The notes: a model not told the origin generated them from the letters alone. Positions 24,904-38,391 are shown, counted from the first letter of the stretch. The stretch is DNA of 64,000 bases from Eudorina sp. 2006-703-Eu-15 (GCA_003117195.1 BDSI01000007.1:1612001-1676000); one strand, 5' to 3'. Translations and numbers: made by a program.

Positions 24904-27085
24904 ATGGCAACCCTTACAGGTCGCGTGGCAGTTCCGGTGGCGGTGAGCAGGAAGCCTCTGGCGCCGGTGGCGCTGCTTGGAAGCCTGCCGATCCGGAGCT
25001 CGCAGGTGTGAATTCGGAAATCAGCAGGATCTCAAAATGATTAGCTTTCGGTGTCAGCGCTAGGGTGTTTGCCTGATGATCGTGCAGGTGCTGGGCTCGC
25101 GGCTGGTTGCCGTCAAGCCGGTGGTGCCACTTCGTGCACGTCAGCCGGTTGCGATCAAGGCTCAATCAGCGGATGCTGCGAAGGAGCTCGATCCGCTCGA
25201 GACGTGAGTCCTATCGGAAATTGCGCCGCAACGCCTCTGAAGGCCGGGGATGTCTTACGCTTTGTTGTAATGGTGTTTCATGGTAACACACATGTTTAAT
25301 TGCATTCGCCTACATCTGAGTGAATTTTGGTGGAGGGCAACGCGTGGTTGACTGCGTCACTAAAGCCATTGCATGCCCTTGTTGGACTGCAGCGCCGCCT
25401 CGAAGATCGTGGGACCGAAGCTAGCGCCGACCGTTGTGACGCTGTCGTTCATTGCGCTCTGGTAAGACAATCGGGTTTGCCCAGTGCTGTCTATCTGCCT
25501 GCACGTGCTGACCAATAAAGAACCCTATCGCAGGTATGCCCTGAACATTGGCTTCAATCTGCTCAACAAGACCATTTTCAAGTACTTCCCCTACCCATAC
25601 ACTGTCTCGACAGTGCACGTGGTGGTCGGCTTGGTGTACTGCGTGCTCGTCTACGCGTTGGGCTTGAAGAGCTGGTCCTTTGGCCGCGTAAGTCCCACGT
25701 GCAATGCCTGCATGTCCCCCTTGATACCTCTCCTAACTCCCGTGCTTGGGCAACGCAGCCCGTCTCGTCTCAAGAGTTCAAGACCATCTTCGGCCCGGCG
25801 GCCATGCACGCCATCGGCCACGTGGCCGCAAACATTTCCTTCGCAGCGGTGGCCATCTCGCTGACGCACACCGTGAAAACTCTGGAGCCGGCCTTTAACG
25901 TGGTGCTGTCTAAGCTGATCCTCGGCGAGGGTACCCCGGTGCCGGTGCTGCTCTCGCTGCTGCCCATCATGGTGAGCGACCTGCACGTTGATAGCGGTTA
26001 GCGCATCTGGGCGATGATGTTGACTGCTCGTGGTGCTCGCTTCTGTCAGTGGTAAACAATTACAATTGACAGAGGGCCTGGTATGGCATCATCCTGTGCA
26101 GTTCGGTGTGGCCCTGGCGTCGGCGGGTGAGCTGAGCTTCAACTGGATCGGCTTCCTGTCGGCCATGGCGTCCAACCTGACCTTCGGCTTCCGCGCTGTC
26201 TGGTCCAAGAGGTAAGTGCGTGAAACGGGCCTTGAGTTTTGCAGGAGGCTTTGCTGCACGCCTGGGCCATGCGACACGCGACGCGCACAAACAGAACGAC
26301 TCCGAAGCAAGCTTCTCTTTGGCTTGTTATAATTGGCAATTGACTAGGTGGATTCTTGCATTCCCGCAGGGCCATGACGAAGACCCTGGACAGCACGGCC
26401 GTCTACGCCTACACCACCCTGATCTCGGTGCTGATCTGCGTGCCGTGGGCGCTGATCGCCGAGGGCGGCACTCTGGTGGAGGGCTGCAAAGCGGCCATTG
26501 CGAAAGTCGGCGCCACCCGTTTTTACACCGACCTGTTCATGGTCGGCATGCTGTACCACTTGTACAACCAGGTGCGTGTGCCGTGGGCGTATTCAGGTTC
26601 CATTTCGCCCTCGACATGAATTGGCGTAAAACAGATAATGGCTGTACTTGCCGGGGTCATTTCGTTTGGGGATACATCCGGAGGATCGGGAGGCGCAGCC
26701 CAGGGGATGTGGGTTGCGTTCTGGATGTTGTTTGCATAATTGTGGTGTGTCGTAATTGTAGCAGATTAACCCAAACGCTCTGATCTGGTCCCTGTTGGTT
26801 CAACCCCTGCCACCCCCCGCCGCCCGCGTGTTCCCCCAGTTCGCCTTCAACACCCTGCAGCGCGTCAGCCCCGTCTCCCACGGTGTATGCAACGTGGTGA
26901 AGCGCGTGGCCATCATCGGCTCCTCGGTCATCTTCTTCAACCAGGTCCTGACCACGCAGGCCCTGGTGGGAACCGTCATTGCTCTCATCGGCACCTGGTT
27001 GTACACTGAGATGTCCTCCAAGCACAAGCCGCACAAGGCCCCACCGCCCGCTCCGTCGGGTGGCGCCGCGCCAGCGGCTGCGTAA
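24904..27085 (+). CDS. Plastid triose-phosphate/phosphate translocator
   Basis: Eight exons: 24904-25005, 25088-25203, 25393-25461, 25534-25687, 25759-25971, 26102-26211, 26370-26571 and 26840-27085, all GT-AG with matching phases, giving 403 residues. Residues about 1-75 are a Ser/Ala/Arg/Val-rich chloroplast transit peptide. The rest is the ten-helix drug/metabolite-transporter fold of the plastid phosphate-translocator family. It has [14 protein letters not shown], the TPT-type [33 protein letters not shown] and [10 protein letters not shown], in which K343-R344 match the phosphate-binding Lys-Arg pair. FPYPY and NTLQRV favour TPT over the PPT, GPT or XPT subfamilies. It should exchange stromal triose phosphate or 3-PGA for cytosolic phosphate at the inner envelope. 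The C-terminal [12 protein letters not shown] tail is alga-like. APE2/TPT3-type identity is possible but not proven. Confidence 0.93.
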
Positions 27086-28756
27086 AGTAGCTGTGGAGCA
27101 TGGAACGCTGGCGCTTGGTCGATCGCGGCGGCTTGCAGACGGAGGTGGCATGGCAGGGCGGCAGCTGCTGCACTGGCGATAGCAACAGCTGTGACGCTGT
27201 ATGAGCGAGAACGTCTTGCCTTGCGTGCTCAGGTCAGCTTGTGTGGGAATGCAGCGCTTGGTCCTACGTGCTCGTGTCAGCGCCGTGCCTGCAGGCCGCG
27301 CCGCAGCTGCACATGCTCATCGCCATGTGGCATAATTATACAAAGACGGCGTTGCGTGGTGTGTCCTTCAGTGTATTCAGGTCTGCATATCGAAGAGCGC
27401 GTGTGTTGCACGGGAATGGCTAGGGCGCTGTTTGCGTCGTTTGGCGACGCGTTGCGTCGATTGTATTGTGTGGAGCAGCTGTGCCGCCTGTGAAATGTTT
27501 CGTGGCTCGGGCTCTGTGTGTACGCGGGGTTCAACAGAAGAACGGGGGGGCTCGTGCGTGGCGAGGGTCTTGCTCGTTCTGTGGTTCACGTGCTGCTGCA
27601 TGGTGAACACAGGACGCAATGCGTTGGAACCCTCCAGTCTTAGTGCGCTGTGCACGCCTGCAAAGGAGGTTGAAGAAGTAAGACGAAGAATTGCTGCAGG
27701 GCTATGCGGTTTGTGTCGAGTACAGTATTCCGCTTGCACAGACCGCAGGGCCGAGCTGTATTTGGGAGCCTGCCTGCGCGTAATCAGAGGTCGGTCGGTG
27801 GGCAGGCATCGCTGCCGTTCGGGCGTCGTTCGGGATCGGGACCTGACCTTAAAGCCCCGGTCCATCGTAGTAATTCTTTTACCGGGAAGTTTGTCTCTCG
27901 GACAGGATTCCGGTGCCAAGTTCACATATCCACGCTCATAAATCCGGGCGCGCTTTGTCTTCTAACGCCCAAGGAAAATCCGGGTGGTGCGTGCGGGGAC
28001 GCGACCAGGCCGTGTGTTGCGGTCAGGCGAGTTTCCAGTCAAGCATCACCACAGCTGTGTACCATCATTGCGTGTTACGCCGCTCGCACTTCTCCTGGCT
28101 GTATGGATGTACTGGGATCACTGGAAAGCAATATGCACCCGAGTGGATCACGTTAAGTGCACGATAGCGGGTTGCGACCTACCATGGTCGACAGCCGTTG
28201 GCACCATTATGCGGCTCGTGCGTGTCTGAGCGTCGCCATTCAACTGCAAGCGCTGCGACGGCCGCAGCCGCCGAGTTCCGTACTGAAGCGTACGGCCGAC
28301 TTTCAGCACGCACGTGGGTCCGGATGCGATTGTCTTCTGATGTGAAGAAATGAATCGGAATCGGGCCGGCAGGATTGCATTGTGTAATGTGTGGGTTACG
28401 TCTTGGTCGCAGCGGCGCAGATTGAAATGCTACGCCGGAAAGATTGACTATTGTCATCCACGCGTGCAGCTGCGGCTCAGAACAACATTTCATGGCGGAT
28501 ATCTATCACCAACCAGCCATCGCACTCAGTGAGCACATGTAAGCTTCAGCAACGCCCATTTATGCTTTGAGAGCACTTCAACGTCCATTTACTTGACAGA
28601 GCTCGCCACTCCCGCTTGCTTGAACAACTCAGCTCGCCACTCCCGCTCGTCCGTTGTTTGGCCAAAAGCCAACGCAGTGCACGCAATACACACTCGCATT
28701 ACGCCAACGGCGCTTGTGTTCTGTCGACCTGCAGCGCGCGCGCGCGCGCCATTCTC
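27086..28756. other. Convergent 3' regions of translocator and HCF101 genes
   Basis: The two genes converge here. No coding exon is supported. The nearest + strand TGTAA is at about 28383, some 1.3 kb past the translocator stop, so either that 3' UTR is long or another signal is used. A GC dinucleotide run, (CG)n, at about 28736-28748 lies just beyond the HCF101 stop. Confidence 0.45.
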
Positions 28757-31700
28757 TCAGCCCAGATGCGCCTCCGCTTCCACCCCGCCAGGTAGCGTCG
28801 TCGCAACCGACCCTCGCCGGGGAACCTCGTACCGCCGCAGCTCGTCCAATAGCTCATACGACGCCACTTGGTTGAACCCGTCCGACCAGCTGATCTGGAC
28901 GGCGTAGTTGCCCAGCGGGTTAATGGAGAGCGGCCGGGCATCCTCAGGCACCGGGTCGCGCTTACGCTGACCTGCGGTTCCGGAGCAGGACCATCAACAG
29001 CGGCATGGTCAAGGCACAGCGTTGAACCAATGAGCCTCAGTCTGGGACCCCAAACTTGCCGTATCAAACCATCCGCCACAATTACCCTGCGCCTGGACCA
29101 CTCGGCTGTGCCAACATCCCGAATGCATTGTGCTATCCCCTCTGGAACTCGCCAACTATTGGCCGCTATCGGCTCCCTTATAAGTCCGCACCACAATAAC
29201 CACAACCGTGCCAGCGTCCCTTCGCTGTGTGTTGGGTTCATATCGGGTTGTCTGTCTATGAACCCACCCGTCCATTCGTCAATCGATGTCGCCGACGTGT
29301 CGTTCTCGCGGACCACCACGGGTGGCAGCAGGAACTCAGCCTCGCCTGGCAGCTGCACAAACACCACGTCCTGCGGGGGGGGCAGGGCGGCCATGGAGGC
29401 AAGTTGGCGCAGGTTCGTTCCCAACGACCGGAAGGAAAATGTCCCTAACGGCACGTACGCGGTTTGTCCATCACTGAATGGATACTCCGTCGCTGGTTAC
29501 TAGCCCGATCAATATATTCTGACCATGCATCGTTGCGAATACATGGTTGTGCGTGTGAAAAGGCGCATGTCATATGTGCACTTCGTTGAACATGCACGCT
29601 ACACGTGCTCACCACACGGCCCAGAGCAGTAGGCCTTCCGTACACCGTAGCGCCCTAACCTCCCGGACCAAACCTCTGTCGGCTTTGCGCGCCGCTTTAC
29701 CGGGCCGCCCCTCACGGCAAATGACCGACTTCGGACGTGGACCTGCCTGCTCCTTGTCATAGTACACTGCCTGGCGGGCGGGCCGGCCTGCTGTCTTGGC
29801 CACCTCGCGCACCACCGCCGCGCCCAGGTCCATGAAGGCCGCCGAGGTGGCGCACGTGGGGTCCGCCACCACCAGCGGCTTGCCGCCTGCGGGGAAGGGA
29901 GGCCAGGGGCGGGAGGTCAGGCCGTGCTGGTAAGATGCGTCTCAATCCGGGTCAGGACCCGGTGCGTGGCGGCGCCGTGGAGCGACGTAGGCGGCCGCGT
30001 GGCAGCCCATGGGGTCACCTTGGTGTAGGCCAGGCGTCTGCCGCGCAACGCACAGAACCGCAGGTGCAAGATGCTGTTCCTTAGGAAGCCTACGGCAGGA
30101 GCCTACGACAGAGCCTAGGACATTTTGCAACAATTTGAGCGACCGGTGGTCTGGTGGGCGGCTATAGCCTACATACGGTACCACATGTGCATAGAGAAGA
30201 GACCCGCCCGAAGGACCAAAATACTTACCATGATTACGTGCAAATGAACAAACAACAAACGCATGTGTACATTGCGCATGCGAGGACATGACACTACTCA
30301 CTGTCTCCAGCCGCCGAGAGGTCAGGCACGATGGGGAAGCGGATGAGATTGGGCAGGCCGAAGTCCCGCTGGATGCGCTCGCCTGAGCCCAAGGGCAGCC
30401 AACAACAGAGAGAGAGAGAAGGCATGGCAACATTATGGTTGGACGCAGCTAAGGAACTCGTGGCACTTGGCGTTGTAGGGCTGTAGCCCAGACGTCTTTC
30501 GTTACGGGCACCCTCGCGTGCCAGGGTATGCCACAGATACACCAACAAAAGGTATGTCAAATGCCAACGACGGCTCGACGGCTGTCGTAAGCCATGGAAA
30601 GCAGCAGGGCCCTCCCCCTGACCCAGATCCCCGGGCCGCAGCCTGCGCAGTCCGCAGACGGACAACCGCCCCACCCGAGCCCTGGCCGAAGGGGTAGAAC
30701 CGCTTGCCGTCCGCGTCGAAGTAGGACATGTTCTCCACCACCGCCACGCACGGCACCACGAGACGCGCGAACATGCGAATGCCCTGCGGCAGCCAGGGGC
30801 CCGGGTCATGTCCATGCCGAAAAAGAACACGACCACTGCCAAGTCTGTCATGTTCAGAGTAAGCGATGCGGCCCAGCTGTCATGTAGTCGTACAGACGCG
30901 TTGGGTGCGCCAACACGCCCGTGAACGGGTTCTCATTAACGTGACGGCAGTTGCCCATGCGCCGGCAACCATCTACTAGGGGGAATTCAGAGCCGTGCCC
31001 GATCCAACTTACTCCATGCACGACGGGGAGAACTTTTCGCTCTTCCTTCAGACCAGCCCGCCCCTGCTTCCTCCACCTCCACCAGACCCGCCAGACCGTC
31101 CGTCCGCGCGCCCTACCTTGGCTACATCGATGAAGGCCATCTTCTGCGGGGTGGTCACGATGACCGCGGCGCTGAAGGACACCGTCTGACATAGCGTGAG
31201 CTGGATGTCACCCGTGCCGGGTGGGAAGTCCACCACCAGGTAGTCCAGCTCGCCTGGCTCGAGTGCGGCATGACCGGTTGGAAGCATGGGCGATTCATGG
31301 TGGTCACGGTACTTGCCCGTCGATTCGCAGGTCGGACAATGGTGCTAACGATACGAACCAATCGCTACCATTTCCCTCCCTTGCTGACTGGGTTCTTTGG
31401 GCTCTTTACTCTCCACGCTCTCCAACATCTCCATTCACGAATCTGAAACCCCACTCCCTTACCGCCATCATACAAGTGCAGTGCCGTAGGTGTATTACGG
31501 TAAGGTAACAACGGAACCCCGACTCTGTACAAGGTCCCTCATGGACCGACTCGACTCCGACCCCAGTCCCTGCAGCGGACCCCGTCTCGGGACTCACCCC
31601 AGGCGGCCGTGGTCAGCATCTGTTGGATCAGCCCCGAAACCATTGGCCCGCGCATGATCGCTGAGCCCTGGCCCGCGTAGCCGAACGACACCACCTTGAC

Positions 31701-33910
31701 CCCTTCGTACTCGGTCGGGTAGATGGCCTTGGTGGCCGCGTCCATCTCCAGAACCTGGCGCCGGATACGTTACACGCGAGGAAACGGGTTCGATCGTTTG
31801 TTTGTTTGTGTGTAGCGAGTGCGCCCGCCCGACCCACACCAGTTGCCAGTATGTGTGTAAAGTCGGGGTTAAGATGGTGGTTAAAGATGGGGGTAACGAA
31901 GGCGACCCATCCAACCCAGATGGTGTGTGCATGATTGTGCAAGCGACAGAAGGGCATGTGCCAGGCATGTGACACACGCCACTCGATGAAATTGCACTTG
32001 GAACTTCGAACTTGGGACTTGGACAACCGGTGCGCGTCGCCACCGACCAGATAAGGACAGGAACACCCGTCGGCGCCACCCGGGTGGGCTGAGAACGACC
32101 GGGGATGGAATGCTTGGGGCCGGCCGACCGGACCACACGCCGAGCACCTGGCCCTGGAATCTCAGCACGGTTCTACTCACCTTGACTTCCGGATCCACCA
32201 TCAGCGGCAACGAGGGGCCGTACACGTCGGCATCGAAGATGCCCACCTGCGAAACACATCAGGAAACGTTTGAACCCCTTAGGACGAAGTAGTGTCCACA
32301 ACCCAGCCGATCGAGCCCCGTATGGCACGGCAGGCTGCAGTCAGCGAAGACACTGGCAGTCCGGAGGGGTAGCAAGGGCAACAGGCATCCCTCGAGATCG
32401 CCCACAGGCCGCTGTCCTTTGTCCACGTCAAACTGTGTACTGCTACTGCACCCACCTTGGCCCCCAACCCACCTTGGCGCCCATCTGGGCGAGCGTGTAC
32501 GCCAGGTTGACCGACACGGTCGACTTGCCGACGCCGCCCTTGCACGATGACACCGCGATGATGTGGCGCACCTTGGACAGTCCGCCCGGCCGGCCCGAGT
32601 CGGGCAGCAGCGGCTTCACCGGCTGGGAGGTCATCGTGATGGAGACGTCGCGGACCCAGGGGAGGGCCTGGCGGAGGGCGAACGAGGCGGCGGGGTTGGG
32701 AGGGGGGGCTCGATGGACAAAAAGGTCCGGTGCCTTGCCAGGATAAAGTGACGAGGCAATAAGGGAAAGCACCACACTCTACCTCACATCAACCCCTATG
32801 CAATTCTCAAGTGAAACTTGATTGACCTTAACCCAGATGCAATCAGATGCAATGAGCGTATGCAATCAGATTACGACGTCAAGGCCATTTGGGTCGACGA
32901 GTTATCCAGTGAGTCGCGACCCACATCAGCCAACAAAGCGATTAGCTCCATTGCCGAATGTCGGCGCCGCCCTCCATTTACCACCTTGATCACAAGCCTT
33001 TCGCCCACCTGGGTCACACGTGTGGTGTCGCCCCTGCCCCTAAACCCTGGCTCCCACCGACATCTGACACGCCCCAGGCTTCCCCCTACGGCCGGTCCCG
33101 GACCCCACCTTGACGAACTCCGTGCTCTGCCGCTGGAACATCTCCTTCACGGGGCAAGCGGGTGTGGTCAGCTCCAGGGTGAAGGACACCGTGCCTGCCG
33201 CCTGGTCGACCGCCAGCTCCCGCACGAAGCCGCACGCCACGATGTCCTCCCCGAAGTCCGGGTCGATGACGTTACGCAGCTGCGCCAGGACCTGCTCCTC
33301 TGGGGTGCGCGGCTGGGTCGCGGCGACGGGCGGCGGCGGTGCTGCGGGAGGGGCCGCCTGCGGAGCAGGAAACCGAGGCATTACTGAAAATGAACCCGAC
33401 CCAGATCGCGAGACATAGGAACAGGTAGAGCTTGGGGAAGAGGTGAGATGATGCGGCGTTGGGATTTGGGTAGGCAGCATAGAAGAGGAAGGAAGACCGC
33501 TTGACGCGACTTGTGAGGGCGTGCGGGTGTGGACGTGGATGTGTCACCAAAAACAGGGAGAGCGCGCTGCTACGGAGGCAAGCGTGCAAGGGGTGGAGAA
33601 ATCGCAGGGGCCGCGACGAAGGCGGGGTGCGGTTGGAAGGAAGCCAGGCACAACGCTTCCATGAAGTTTTGCCCAAGCAACGCCACGAGTCCGGCTACGG
33701 AAGGAAAACATGGCATCCATGCCGCCCTTAACCTCCCATGCATCATGCCCCCCACGGGGAGCTCCTGCGTTAACATAACATATGCTCACCGATGCGGAAA
33801 CCGTCATGTTGCGCCGAGAAGCGCTGTGCGGACGTCGCTGCTCCAACGCGCGGGAAAGCGCGGGCGACGTGACACCTGCCGGCGCCCAGAGCAAAGGCGC
33901 TGATACCCAT
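28757..33910 (-). CDS. HCF101: HCF101, plastid Mrp/NBP35-type Fe-S scaffold P-loop ATPase
   Basis: Eleven exons, right to left: 33910-33790, 33383-33109, 32667-32473, 32246-32181, 31754-31598, 31253-31117, 30783-30675, 30382-30302, 29886-29747, 29370-29268 and 28971-28757, giving 532 residues. Domains in order: transit peptide (1 to about 55), MIP18/DUF59 domain (about 65-130, with [11 protein letters not shown]), Mrp P-loop NTPase (deviant Walker A CKGGVGKS at about 174-181, then [55 protein letters not shown]), and the C-terminal DUF971 domain ([15 protein letters not shown]). In plants HCF101 carries a 4Fe-4S cluster to photosystem I and ferredoxin-thioredoxin reductase. The intron 29746-29371 appears to be GC-AG (CAG|GCAGGT). 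An alternative start, MTVSAS with acceptor CCGCAG before 33360, would shorten the N-terminus. Confidence 0.94.
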
Positions 33911-35063
33911 GACGACCGCCCGGCCCCAACCGACTGGCGCTGAGCGTCGACCTGCGTCGGCAATTTATTCCTTCCGCTCGTCGTCATCGGCACGCAATTG
34001 TTCGTCAACTGCCGTGCCTACCCGCAAATCACCGCGGAGGGTCCTCATCCTGTACAGAATGTCTCACGGCAGGATTGATGCGTCCACGTCGCCAAGCGAA
34101 GCGCTATTGCTACAAACTCAAGGGGCACTCAAGCGAGCCACCAGCAACCAGCTACGGCCGACGAAAGTGACTTGACGCGTTTCTTAGCCGCAAACTGTAC
34201 ACAAACAGTTAATACAAATGGTGAAGTTGGCCGACCATCAACTGATCTGTTATTTTGCGAGGCCGTACATACAACCAAAGTATTCTATTTTATTCTGTTT
34301 ACGGAATGTGCGCTGTTTTGCCACTCGTATTAAATTGTATCGCGTGCTTATGTTGATCTGTGGCACAACACAAGCGCTCCATAATCTGTCACCCGAACGA
34401 AACGAGTTCAAACCACCTGGTGTTTATGAGTTTCGTAGTAAAGCGTAATAGTCAAAGAACGTACGCCCCGCGAATTCTGCAATGCAGGCACAGATGCGGT
34501 ATCAGTCGCGGTCGTGCATCATAGCATCAAACGTTCCGTCAGGGCGAACGCACCATTCCTGTAGCAACACCATATGATCATTTCTGGATTCAGATCAGGT
34601 CGCACGGGTGCACGCATGGTTCTTGGTGCAGCGGCCCATGGGCCACGTTGGAGGGCACAAGAAACCACACCGCAGGTGCTTTGCCTCGGCTATAAATCAT
34701 CGACGCGGACAGCTAGCCGCAGACCTGGAGGATCTTCACAAAATATCTGCCGTCCGCCAACAGTTTCATGAGGCCATGCATGGCTTTGGCTTCGAAGGCA
34801 GAATCAGTTTGATCTCAGCAACACAAGTTAAAACGGTCCCGTCCCAAGCGTTGTGATGGTCAGATAGACGCCCTTACTCTCTCAAACATAAGTTTGACCG
34901 AGGTTTGTACGGCAGCTCGAAACCTTCCTCATCTTTAACTGTCGTCTTCTGCATGCATTCAAGACCAAACATCCACGAGGTCTGAGCCTTGCCAAAGATC
35001 CAAATGAAACTGTGTACAGGCCTTGGAGGTCCACATATACTGTAGTCTGCAACACCTAGAATC
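33911..35063. other. HCF101 promoter side and AT-richer spacer
   Basis: Immediately right of the HCF101 start codon; it must contain that gene's leader and promoter. From about 34180 the composition becomes AT-rich, with no domain-bearing frame. Short frames around 34600-34860 are not convincing. Confidence 0.4.
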
Positions 35064-35861
35064 ATGCGACGGGTGAAGTCGAGTGTACCGAGCACTTTCG
35101 CTACTGTAGCTGGACTGAGCCACATGCCGGTTGCGACTGAGACTAGCAGTCGACGCCGATCCTTGCTGGTCTTCATGCCTAATCTTGCTGATCTCGAGGC
35201 ACCACCTGCAAAAAGTGAAAAGTTGCAACGAGCTGTCTCCTTGATTGACCGGCGGGACTCGGCGTTGAAGCTTTCCCATAAGGTGGTTTACCTGTCACCG
35301 GCCGATGATGGCATGGAGCAGCACCGCACGTCATCGCACTCAAGCCTCGTTCAGCAGGAGCAGGAGAAGCCAAGGGAGGTGCGGCTGGGCTGCTTGCCTG
35401 TGGCCTTTTCGGGCGCAAGTGCTTCCCCGTTCTCAGCTCTATTGCCGGACGACGGCAACAAGCAGCTGGCCGCTTGCAAAACCGAGAGCAGCCTACGCCG
35501 GAGTCCGATACAATTGAAGGCCGCGATGGACACCTTTTTCGGCGCAGTCGCCAGCGCGTCGTTTGGCGACGGCGTGCGCGTGGACACCACCGACACCGCT
35601 TTCGAGCGCCAGGGGTCTGCGCCAACGAAGATCCTTTCGCGCAGCAGTAGTGGCGGCAGCAGCAAAATTAGCAGCGCTGTTGTCGTTAGTGGTGGCAAGC
35701 CCGCGCTCGTGGATGCGGCAGACACGGGAGATGAGGTGGAGGTGCCGACCAACACGAGCGCAACCAGCAGGAGTGCGTTTCCGTGTTGTCGGCTGCGGCG
35801 CGTGCGACGGGTGGTCCGAGACATGGACCAGCTGGGTGACGCCTGCAATCAAGTGCTTTGA
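35064..35861 (+). CDS. Hypothetical single-exon ORF, 265 residues
   Basis: ATG at 35064, TGA at 35859-35861, uninterrupted. The product is hydrophilic and Ser/Ala/Arg-rich: basic start (MRRVKSSVPSTFATVAG), a polar middle, a Ser/Gly stretch (SRSSSGGSSK), then a basic RRVRRVVRDMD near the end. No domain, signal peptide or membrane segment is recognised. GC content and codon choice in 35150-35860 look more coding-like than the flanks, which is the main support. A TGTAA at about 36030 could serve as its poly(A) signal. It may be the last exon of a longer gene whose 5' exons were not found, or not a gene at all. Confidence 0.35.
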   Translation: MRRVKSSVPSTFATVAGLSHMPVATETSSRRRSLLVFMPNLADLEAPPAKSEKLQRAVSLIDRRDSALKLSHKVVYLSPADDGMEQHRTSSHSSLVQQEQEKPREVRLGCLPVAFSGASASPFSALLPDDGNKQLAACKTESSLRRSPIQLKAAMDTFFGAVASASFGDGVRVDTTDTAFERQGSAPTKILSRSSSGGSSKISSAVVVSGGKPALVDAADTGDEVEVPTNTSATSRSAFPCCRLRRVRRVVRDMDQLGDACNQVL

Positions 35862-38391
35862 GGTGGAGCGGTTCCGCTGAAATGGCAGCGCACAGGGCGC
35901 GTGAGTGCCTTCCCGGCACCGTGCGGAGCGCCAGGGCGAACGGGCGGGAGACCGCCACATAGGTGCCAGCAGTCAGGCCGGCTGTCAGCTGTCGCCGGGG
36001 CTGTCACCGATGACCCGCGGGGGTCCGCTGTAACATCCTAATAATATTCAGATTTTACATACAGTGCTGCGGAAGAGACGATGTCATGACTTGTGTATAT
36101 TGGTGGCATATTCGCTACTCTCCTTGCGTTCGTGGTGTTACGGACCCATGGGTCGTGAGTCATTACGGCATGTGATTGTCGTGCACGCGGTGGATCCTGC
36201 GTGGTGCATCCTAGCCATTCATTCTCCTTCAGCGTTCTCCTGAACGTTTTCCTTTCGCAAATAAACGAGGTCTTGCCGTGAGTGAGGGTTGCTTGCTGGT
36301 CCTTTTCTTACAGCTACCCTGGGTGAAGCGTTAGCGTTCGGTCGAGTGATACTTGCTGAAGTAAGCTTACAGGTTCCACGTGCACGCACCTTGCGTGCGG
36401 ATGGATGCACGTGCATGCATTGGACGTGGGTCGAGTGATCTTTGCAGGCTTGCGGGCGAACGTGCATCGCAAATTGTTGTCTCCCATGCATCACGCAGGG
36501 TTTGCGTTTCAGATTGACGTACTCGCACCCCGCAGGCATGCTAGCCGCGTCTGCAGTAGGTTGGGTTTGGCTAATGTCCCTAATAGAGCCGGACGGTTCA
36601 AGGCTTGTGGTTTGTGATTGTCAACACTGTGTTGCATTTCCTTGCGATGCAAGCCTAGCTCTGGATGAATGTTGCGGAGGTTATTGCTCCGTCCTCGTAC
36701 AGTTTACGGCAGGGGTACGGCATTCGTACCGCCAGGCGTGTCGCGCCAGGCGAGGGGGAATCAGGGCCATCCGCTTGTGCGGCAGAGCATCCACCCATTT
36801 GTAGTGTGCATCATAAGATGATAAGATAGAACCTTGCTTCAATCTTCAGGAAGTTCGAGGGTTTGCCGCATGTTGAGGGGAGTGCGGTTGATCAGTGAGC
36901 TGCGTGCGCACGATCATCGGTGCAAGCATGCGCCATGCCAAGTCCACGAGAAGCATATGCACGGCATATATACCTCGTTACGTGCGCCACAAGCTCGAGG
37001 CAGGACCGCCAGGGGCCTATCCTCCAATGGGCTGTGTCAGGCAATAATTTGGCGACATGTGTGCGCGCGGGCCCAGGGGCTCAAAGGGAACAGGACATGA
37101 TGGGAAACGGGTGTCGTACAAGAATCTAGTTAAAGACCATACCAACGGAAGGCGTCCTGCTGCAACGTGCAGGTCAGGAGATGTGCCTGTGTTGGCTCAG
37201 GATGTTACGGAGGGACAGTTTTGACGTAAGCTGTCGTGCGTTCGATAAGGACTCAGTTCCGAACGTGTGGCATTGGGATGCAGGGCTGTGCGTCGTGATT
37301 TTCGTAAGCGTGTGAAATAGGTGTCGGGCGAGGACCGAGGAGCATGTGCAGGGAGGCTCCATGGGCACGGCCGCGAAGGCTGTGCGCAACGCGTAGGAGG
37401 TATCTATAGGAGGCATCTTCGCGCCAAGCTGTCGTCGAAGGCTGCTGGTCTCTGAATGAGCCCGAAGGATGTAAGACTTTGCGCTATTGCTTGAATTATC
37501 TGGAGCCTTCTTTTCGACCATCTGCTCTATGCCCGAGTGAGCTGCAGACCGGAGGAAGCCTACCCGGTTAAGCACTGCGGATTATGGACCGATAACATAA
37601 ACAGGATCCGCTGCGGAAGGCAGGAACCATTGATTATCAGTTGCAGAGCTTTGCTTCTGTAGCTGGGTTTCCGGGGCTGGCTCCGCCGATAGATCCCTCG
37701 TCCCCGCGCCGCCGGGGAAGCCGTCACGGCGCGGCGCACTCCATTAATCTGTCTAGGGATCTATCTGCTGCAATTTGTCTTGATTCCAACTGATCGGAGG
37801 CGCGCGCACCGCTGCGGCGGGTCCACGGTGCAAACGTGGAGGACGGACAGAGCAGCAGGGACCCGTGGGTTGGTGATTCCCAGCACGAGCGAAATCTTGC
37901 CGAGCAGCATCGAATGGGTAGCAGGGACCAGCGTGTATGTAGGGGCGAGAGATCTGGCGAGAGATCTCTCGTCCGTCGTGGTCATGATCTGTTCGCGTTC
38001 GTTCGGCCTACCTGGCACGCCTCCTCAGAAACGGCTGAGATTGCACAGAGACCGGCGTACTTTACTGATGCCGCCGATTGCGCCGCTTACTTTAACCTAG
38101 TAGTGCATAATAGGACTTGAAATTCGCCTGGCCATCCGCAGCCCTCTGTGGCTACCTTCTCGCCGTTCCTCGAACGTCGTCGACAGCTTCCCAGCCGAGC
38201 TACCTCGCACCAGCCAGCGCCCCGCCAGGCGCGACAACTTCAAGCAAGGGTTCTTAAGTTGTTTCCCCATATGCCGTTCTAAGAAGCAATCAATCTTTTA
38301 GCCTCAGCGCACTTCTGTTCCGCCGCGGCCCTCTCCACCATCCATTTCGGTCTTGCAAGCAAGCAACCTGTCCTGACGCACCGCGGCCGCG
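35862..38391. other. Gene-poor interval
   Basis: No supported gene. The word GGGGGTCCGCTGTAACAT at about 36019-36036 shares 15-18 bases with the end of the LINE-like tails at 4078 and 50979 but lacks their other segments. A 133-codon minus-strand frame at 37174-37575 has no recognisable features. A short duplication (GGCGAGAGATCT) occurs at about 37950-37970. Confidence 0.4.

Noticed and set aside
37174..37575. 133-codon minus-strand frame starting MLNRVGFLRSAAHS
   Set aside because: No domain, no splice partner, and composition like the surrounding non-coding DNA.
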